Assembly (NCBI RefSeq): GCF_029867415.1
Contig: NC_081183.1
Coordinates: 143,669,097-143,733,096 of the forward strand
Direction of reading: 5' to 3'
Length of the DNA stretch: 64,000 nucleotides
Origin: Vicia villosa
Taxonomy: Eukaryota; Streptophyta; Magnoliopsida; Fabales; Fabaceae
The stretch's first letter is position 1, and the number at the start of each line of letters is the position of its first letter. This document shows positions 59,800 through 64,000 of the stretch, piece after piece. The position numbers and the translations under genes are program-made. The notes under the pieces were generated by a model that was not told the origin of the DNA, did not search any database, and saw only the letters and a list, made by a program, of their open reading frames with translations.

Positions 59800-60210
59800 A
59801 CTACGTTATTGCCATTATTTTATTTTTGAAACATATGTATCAGTAATTTCTAAATATTACTTCAATGTAAATTATTGGTTCAACATTTCATCTCTTATAA
59901 TTATTTTTTTTTGTATTTTTATTATGTATCGATTCAAATAAATTGTTATACTTTTAAATTAACAAATTTTAAAAAATTATTTTCAAACACATTTTACCTT
60001 TAAAAAGATTTTTTAATATTGAATTTTTTGGGTGATATAGTTTAAATATTAATATTTCCCAAAAAAACATTTAAATATAGATATTTTAAAATTAATATAT
60101 TATTTATAATAATTTAAATAAATAAGTATATATATATATATATACTTATAATATTTTATTTGTTTATTTATTAAATTTTAAATTGGTCCTTTGAGCTATT
60201 AAATAATTTT
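59800..60210. other. AT-rich intergenic, no gene seen
   Basis: Includes a short TA run at 60129-60144. No feature was recognised. Confidence 0.4.
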
Positions 60211-60428
60211 TTTTATAGAAAATATAAATTTTATTCCAAAAAGTGTTTAGTACAGACCGATCCATTAGGATCTAAGTGATAAATTCATCTAAAACAATAG
60301 CTACCCAATTAACTCTCGCATGTTACTCTATATATAACATTGTTGTATCAACATGGATTCCAAATTTTCTATGTAAACTACTTCTCATCACTATGATAAA
60401 AATAATATTGTCCTTAATGTTGGGTTTC

Positions 60429-60533
60429 ATGCTCTTTTGAGAGAAAACTATTTTATTTCTTGCCTTCCAAATGGTGTTTAATGCTCTTTTTGAGAGAAAA
60501 CTATATTATTTCTTGCCTTCTAAATGGTGTAAA
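60429..60533. repeat. 52-bp tandem duplication inside LINE tail
   Basis: ATGCTCTTTTGAGAGAAAAC... (60429-60480) is repeated at 60481-60533 with only a few differences. It is a local duplication in the relic. Confidence 0.85.
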
Positions 60534-60652
60534 TAGTTCAACAATAGTAATTTTCAAAATTTGTTTCCTCCAACCTTTCCTTTGTGCTTCAAAAGTCAGC
60601 CAGATTTTCTCTTCTTTTAGTTTTGTGGGAGTTTCATTAAATTCATGTTAGT

Positions 60653-61468
60653 AGGGATGTTCAAAACCGAACAGATCCAATAGAAAACTGCTAATTGAAT
60701 CAAACCAAATCCAAAAATCACATTTGGTTCAGATTTGTTTGAGCCATATTTTAATAAAACTGCAAGTCGAATTAAACTAAACCAAATTGTATTATGTTAA
60801 TATATTTGATTATATTTGATATATTTTTAGAAATAGCTCTGATCCCTAAAATAAATGAGAGACTTTCTAATATTGAATATGATTATTAGACGGACTCGAA
60901 AATTAAATGGTATGTTTTTAAATCTTGTTCATTCCTTTCTTTTCATTTGTTTTCAAGTATTAACCTATTCGATTATGATATTTAAATAACTCTAATGGAT
61001 GATACTTGGATATCATGATTTTAATGGAAGAATTTGATGTTGTTATGACAAAGTTTTCTAGTAGTATGAGGTACTTTTTTGTTGTTTTGGGAGAAACTGT
61101 TGTGTTTTTAAGATCTAGTATATGATTGAAGCGTTTATCGGTTGTCTCATGTGACGGGTGACCTAGTTTTTGTCCATGTGATGTGTACTTTGTAATACAC
61201 ATTGTTATTTTGTTATTTGAGCTCTTTTGTTATTTGATGTTGAAATTGTGTTGTAACTTGTACTCATTGACATTGTTATTTATTATTTGGTAATGTATGA
61301 ATGATTAAACACAAAATTATGTTGTCCTTTATACGTGTATGTTTGACTCGAAAATTTATTTTGTAAAAAGTTGAACCAACTTAACCAAACTGAAACACAC
61401 ATTTTTTCTTGGAGTTCGAATGACTTTTATCGTCAAAACCGCTCAAACTGCATCATGAACACCCCTAC
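60653..61468. mobile_element. Insertion splitting the LINE relic, GTAGGG(A/G)TGTTCA ends
   Basis: The left end GTAGGGATGTTCAAAACCGA and the right end (complement) GTAGGGGTGTTCATGATGCA are inverted partners over about 13 bp. LINE coding pieces lie on both sides. No protein was recognised in the interior. No target duplication was visible. Confidence 0.6.
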
Positions 61469-62351
61469 AAGCCAGCACATAATGTCTCTCCAAATCATCC
61501 TTGTAGTGTGGCACTCAAATAACATATGATCCATTGTCTCTTGCTCATGGCAGAAGTTACTTCTTCCATCAGTATTCACTCCAAATCTTGCAACCCTATC
61601 TTTTGTGGGAAGTTGATTCATTAAATTCATTCAAAGCACAAACAACTTGAGGTATAGCATATATAATTACTCAAGAAGATTTTCTTCCAATTCACATGCT
61701 CGTTCTCTCCATGCGATTCCTTATACATGGTTAATATTTTGTATTTATGGTGTTGCTTAACTTTAATCAAGTATCTGCTCTACATCACAAAGCCTCTGCA
61801 CTTCATTACTCTTTTAATCATCCAAGCTAAATTTTAAGGTTTATTCTATTTCATAATGTCTCTTCATTTTATATAGTATTCATTCTACCATTTCACCTAT
61901 AGTTTATCAGTTTTTGCCTACAGATTCTACAATAATGTAATCATTATAGCTTTATTCCATTTTGTCTATGTTGTGATATTCACTCTTTCGGTTGTTATGG
62001 ATTCACAAACCTTCTCCCAAGCCACAGGGCTTTCCTGCTACCTATATTTTCTCCACTCCAAAGAAAGTTTCTACAAATTGCTTCCACTTGCTTGATTACT
62101 TTCTTTGGCATGGGTAACACATGTATCCAGTAGGCAATCACATCAAACAACACGTTTCTAATCAATTAACACCTACCTGCAAAAATCAATAGTTTGGCAG
62201 TCCAATGTCTTATTTTACTCACTATTTTGTCAATTAGGGGTTGGCACTGACATATGTTGAGTTTTCTGCTAGATAGTGGCACTCTCAAATATTTAAAAGG
62301 AAGTTTTCCTCCAACAAAGTCAGTGGCACTCATGGGCGGAGCCACTTAGAG

Positions 62352-62744
62352 GTGACATGGTTCAACTGTACCCCTTGGTTTTCTCAAAATACACCTAATA
62401 AAGTCAATATTGTTCCTTCCTTTTACGATTGTTTAGCGCCGCGAACTAATCGGGGTAAAGGAATCTCAGGATCGTCCAAAGAGGCAAAAGGAGAGTATGA
62501 AGATATTTCGACCTGTTCTTGTCTCTTGGGTAATTCGATGACGGATTCAGAAGTGATTCGCTGTAATAGAAGGATTGTGATGAAAGATTCATATGTGGGA
62601 AGAAAATTATGGGGCTCTATATCTCTGTTAGGGGTCACAAGCAGAGCAGATGATAGTAATTGTGTTAAGGAAATTGAGAGAATGGAGGCTAGAGATAAAG
62701 ACAGAAAGAAGAATCAGAAGGTGGTCAAAAAGTCGTTGCCATGA
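62352..62744 (+). CDS. LINE ORF1 3' fragment
   Basis: A 130-codon frame, Lys/Glu-rich near the end (EIERMEARDKDRKKNQKVVKK). Its TGA stop (62742-62744) overlaps the ATG of ORF2 in the sequence ATGA. It has no visible knuckle or RNA-binding motif, and the first ATG lies in unrelated sequence near a transposon end, so the LINE is probably 5'-truncated near 62400. The ORF1 role (RNA binding) is inferred only from position. Confidence 0.5.
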   Translation: MTWFNCTPWFSQNTPNKVNIVPSFYDCLAPRTNRGKGISGSSKEAKGEYEDISTCSCLLGNSMTDSEVIRCNRRIVMKDSYVGRKLWGSISLLGVTSRADDSNCVKEIERMEARDKDRKKNQKVVKKSLP

Positions 62745-64000
62745 ATTTGTTATCTTTCAACATCAGAGGAGGAGGCAGCTCTGTGAAGAGGAAAAGGGTG
62801 AGTTTTTTGATTAAATCGGGGAAGATAGACATTTGCTTCTTGCAAGAAACGAAGATGACCTCTTTTGATAATGATATGGATCATTCATTTTGGGGAAGCA
62901 AAGACGTGGAGTGGTCTGCATCTCACTCTATTGGCGCATCTGGAGGTATGGTCATTCTTTGGAAGAAAGATTCTATTTTTGTCAATTACAGTTTTATAGG
63001 TAGAGGTTTTATTGGCATTAATTTTCTGTGGAAAGGAGATATATATAACCTGGTTAATGTGTACGCTCCGTCTAATGCGGTGGAGAGGAGGGTTTTGTGG
63101 AGTAGTTTAGTCGATAGGAGAAACAAATCGGGAGCGGGGGAATGGTTTGTAGCAGGGGATTTTAATGAGGTTAGCAGCAGGGAAGAAAGGAAGGGAGTAA
63201 GAGATAATTATAGTGGGAGAAACATGGAAGATTTTATGAGGTTCATCGACGACATGGAGTTGATTGGTTTGCCGTGTGTTGGAAACAAATTCACATGGTT
63301 CAAAGGTGATGGCACAGCGATGAGCCGCATTGACAGATTTCTAGTTTCAAGCAAAATTATAGATGAATGGAAAGTCATTGATCAAAGAGTTGGTGCTAGG
63401 GACATTTCTGACCATTGTCACATTTGGCTTAACGTAGGCAACATTGACTGGGGGCCAAAACCGTTCAGATTCAATAACGCTTGGTTTCATCATGATGGTT
63501 TCTTACCGTTTTTAGAAGAGGAATGGAATAAGCTTAAATTTGAAGGGAGAGGGGATTTTATTCTATATGAGAAGTTAAAAGGGCTGAAAGCTAGTATTAG
63601 AACTTGGAATAGACAAGTTTTTGGATGGATTGATTTGCAAGTCTCGGAAAAAGTGGATAACCTAAACGCACTGGATAGTCTTCTGGCAGAACATCACGGA
63701 GAAGACATAAAGAGTATGGTGGACGATAGGCATAATGTGAGCAAGGATATATGGAATTCGTTGAAGATGAAGGAAAGTATGCTGAGGTTGAAATCCAGAC
63801 AGTTATGGCTCAAGGAAGGTGATAAAAATTCTTCTTACTTTCATAATTCCTTGAAAGAAAGGAGAAGGAGGAATGCAATCACGGTTGTCACAGATCAAAA
63901 CGGTAGTGTGGATGGAGTGGCAGATGTTAAAAGAGTTGTTAAAGATCATTTTGAAGATTTTTATAAGGAGAAGAACCGGTCGAGGCCTACTCCGGTAGGG
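62741..64000 (+). CDS. LINE ORF2: endonuclease, start of RT region; open to window end
   Basis: The frame starts at ATG 62741 and has no stop through the last base (420 codons), so it continues beyond the window. The endonuclease domain (residues 1-230) carries FNIRG (Asn7), LQETK (Glu36), VNVYAPS, VAGDFNEV (Asp140, Asn142), MSRIDRFLV (Asp198) and SDHCHI (Asp224, His225), the complete catalytic set of APE-type LINE nucleases. Residues after about 240 match the linker before the polymerase (FRFNNAWF, FHNSLKERRRRNAI, DHFEDFYKEK). In L1 elements this protein nicks DNA and reverse-transcribes the element RNA at the nick. No defect is visible in the part seen. Whether RT and the 3' end are intact cannot be known here. 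Confidence 0.9.
   Translation, partial: MNLLSFNIRGGGSSVKRKRVSFLIKSGKIDICFLQETKMTSFDNDMDHSFWGSKDVEWSASHSIGASGGMVILWKKDSIFVNYSFIGRGFIGINFLWKGDIYNLVNVYAPSNAVERRVLWSSLVDRRNKSGAGEWFVAGDFNEVSSREERKGVRDNYSGRNMEDFMRFIDDMELIGLPCVGNKFTWFKGDGTAMSRIDRFLVSSKIIDEWKVIDQRVGARDISDHCHIWLNVGNIDWGPKPFRFNNAWFHHDGFLPFLEEEWNKLKFEGRGDFILYEKLKGLKASIRTWNRQVFGWIDLQVSEKVDNLNALDSLLAEHHGEDIKSMVDDRHNVSKDIWNSLKMKESMLRLKSRQLWLKEGDKNSSYFHNSLKERRRRNAITVVTDQNGSVDGVADVKRVVKDHFEDFYKEKNRSRPTPVG

Larger units (their letters stand above)
60215..62330 (-). pseudogene. L1-type LINE relic: RT, zf-RVT and tail
   Basis: Minus-strand pieces follow the plant LINE ORF2 order. From about 62320: GGKLPFKYLRVPLSSRKLNI, IDKIVSKIRHWTAKLL and YWIHVLPMPKKVIKQVEAIC then RNFLWSG, which is the C-terminal part of reverse transcriptase. 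At 61630-61450: NQLPTKDRVARFGVNTDGR, then CHEQETMDHMLFEC, the zf-RVT. After a foreign insertion (60653-61468), the tail resumes at about 60640 with a KGWRKQILKITIVE-like segment and ends in an A-rich run near 60215. Stops and frameshifts are present. The 5' two-thirds is absent. Confidence 0.8.

Overview
The window looks like nuclear DNA from a flowering plant, most likely a legume. It is AT-rich, its host genes have introns, and most of it is transposable-element sequence. The legume call is an inference. It rests on the kinase at 51544-54118, whose deduced length (610 aa) and architecture match what I recall of the bean PVPK-1 type, and on Ogre/Tat-like LTR sequence and MITE types familiar from legume genomes. 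No tRNA or rRNA gene and no CRISPR array was seen.

Three complete host genes are supported, all on the minus strand: (1) 28952-30566, an FHA-domain protein of the NIPP1 type with an RVxF phosphatase-1-docking motif, 2 coding exons; (2) 32509-37309, a C2-VASt-TM-C2-GRAM-VASt protein of about 1025 aa, 8 exons, with a Stowaway MITE filling most of its last intron; (3) 51544-54118, an AGC VIIIa protein kinase (PVPK-1/D6PK type), 2 coding exons. Splice sites in all three were read by eye and give consistent phases. A possible small gene of unknown identity lies at about 2360-3139 (-), and a fragment of the carbamoyl-phosphate synthase small subunit gene lies at about 4519-4784 (+).

Left third (1-26.8 kb): AT-rich flank, then a complete non-autonomous LTR element (5898-12666, minus orientation, TSD TCTGC) with a tRNA-Asp-type primer site and a 508-aa Athila-Gag-derived repeat protein but no pol. 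Next come three (TA)n tracts around a 75-bp-arm hairpin. A dense nest follows: a copia 5' part (14.2-15.2 kb), an LTR-like piece, a Ty3/gypsy LTR plus gag (16134-19305), a head-on copia gag-pol (about 19.3-23.1 kb, minus, two in-frame stops), and an Ogre/Tat-like LTR relic (to about 26.26 kb).

Middle (26.8-51 kb): the NIPP1-like and C2-GRAM genes, then a gene-poor stretch. That stretch holds an RTE-like LINE tail, a Mutator-type MITE with a 9-bp TSD (40953-41471), a copia relic, a 776-bp solo LTR with TSD CATAC (43424-44199) sitting inside an unrecognised decayed coding region, a gypsy gag relic, several MITEs, and a LINE zf-RVT relic.

Right end (51-64 kb): the kinase gene; a decayed plant-mobile-domain (PMD/MAIN-like) gene bracketed by at least ten copies of a palindromic TTCCGTAG...CTACGGAA repeat (55.6-58.9 kb); AT-rich tandem repeats; a minus-strand L1-type LINE relic split by another insertion; and a plus-strand L1-type LINE whose ORF2, with an intact endonuclease domain, stays open to the window edge (62741-64000).
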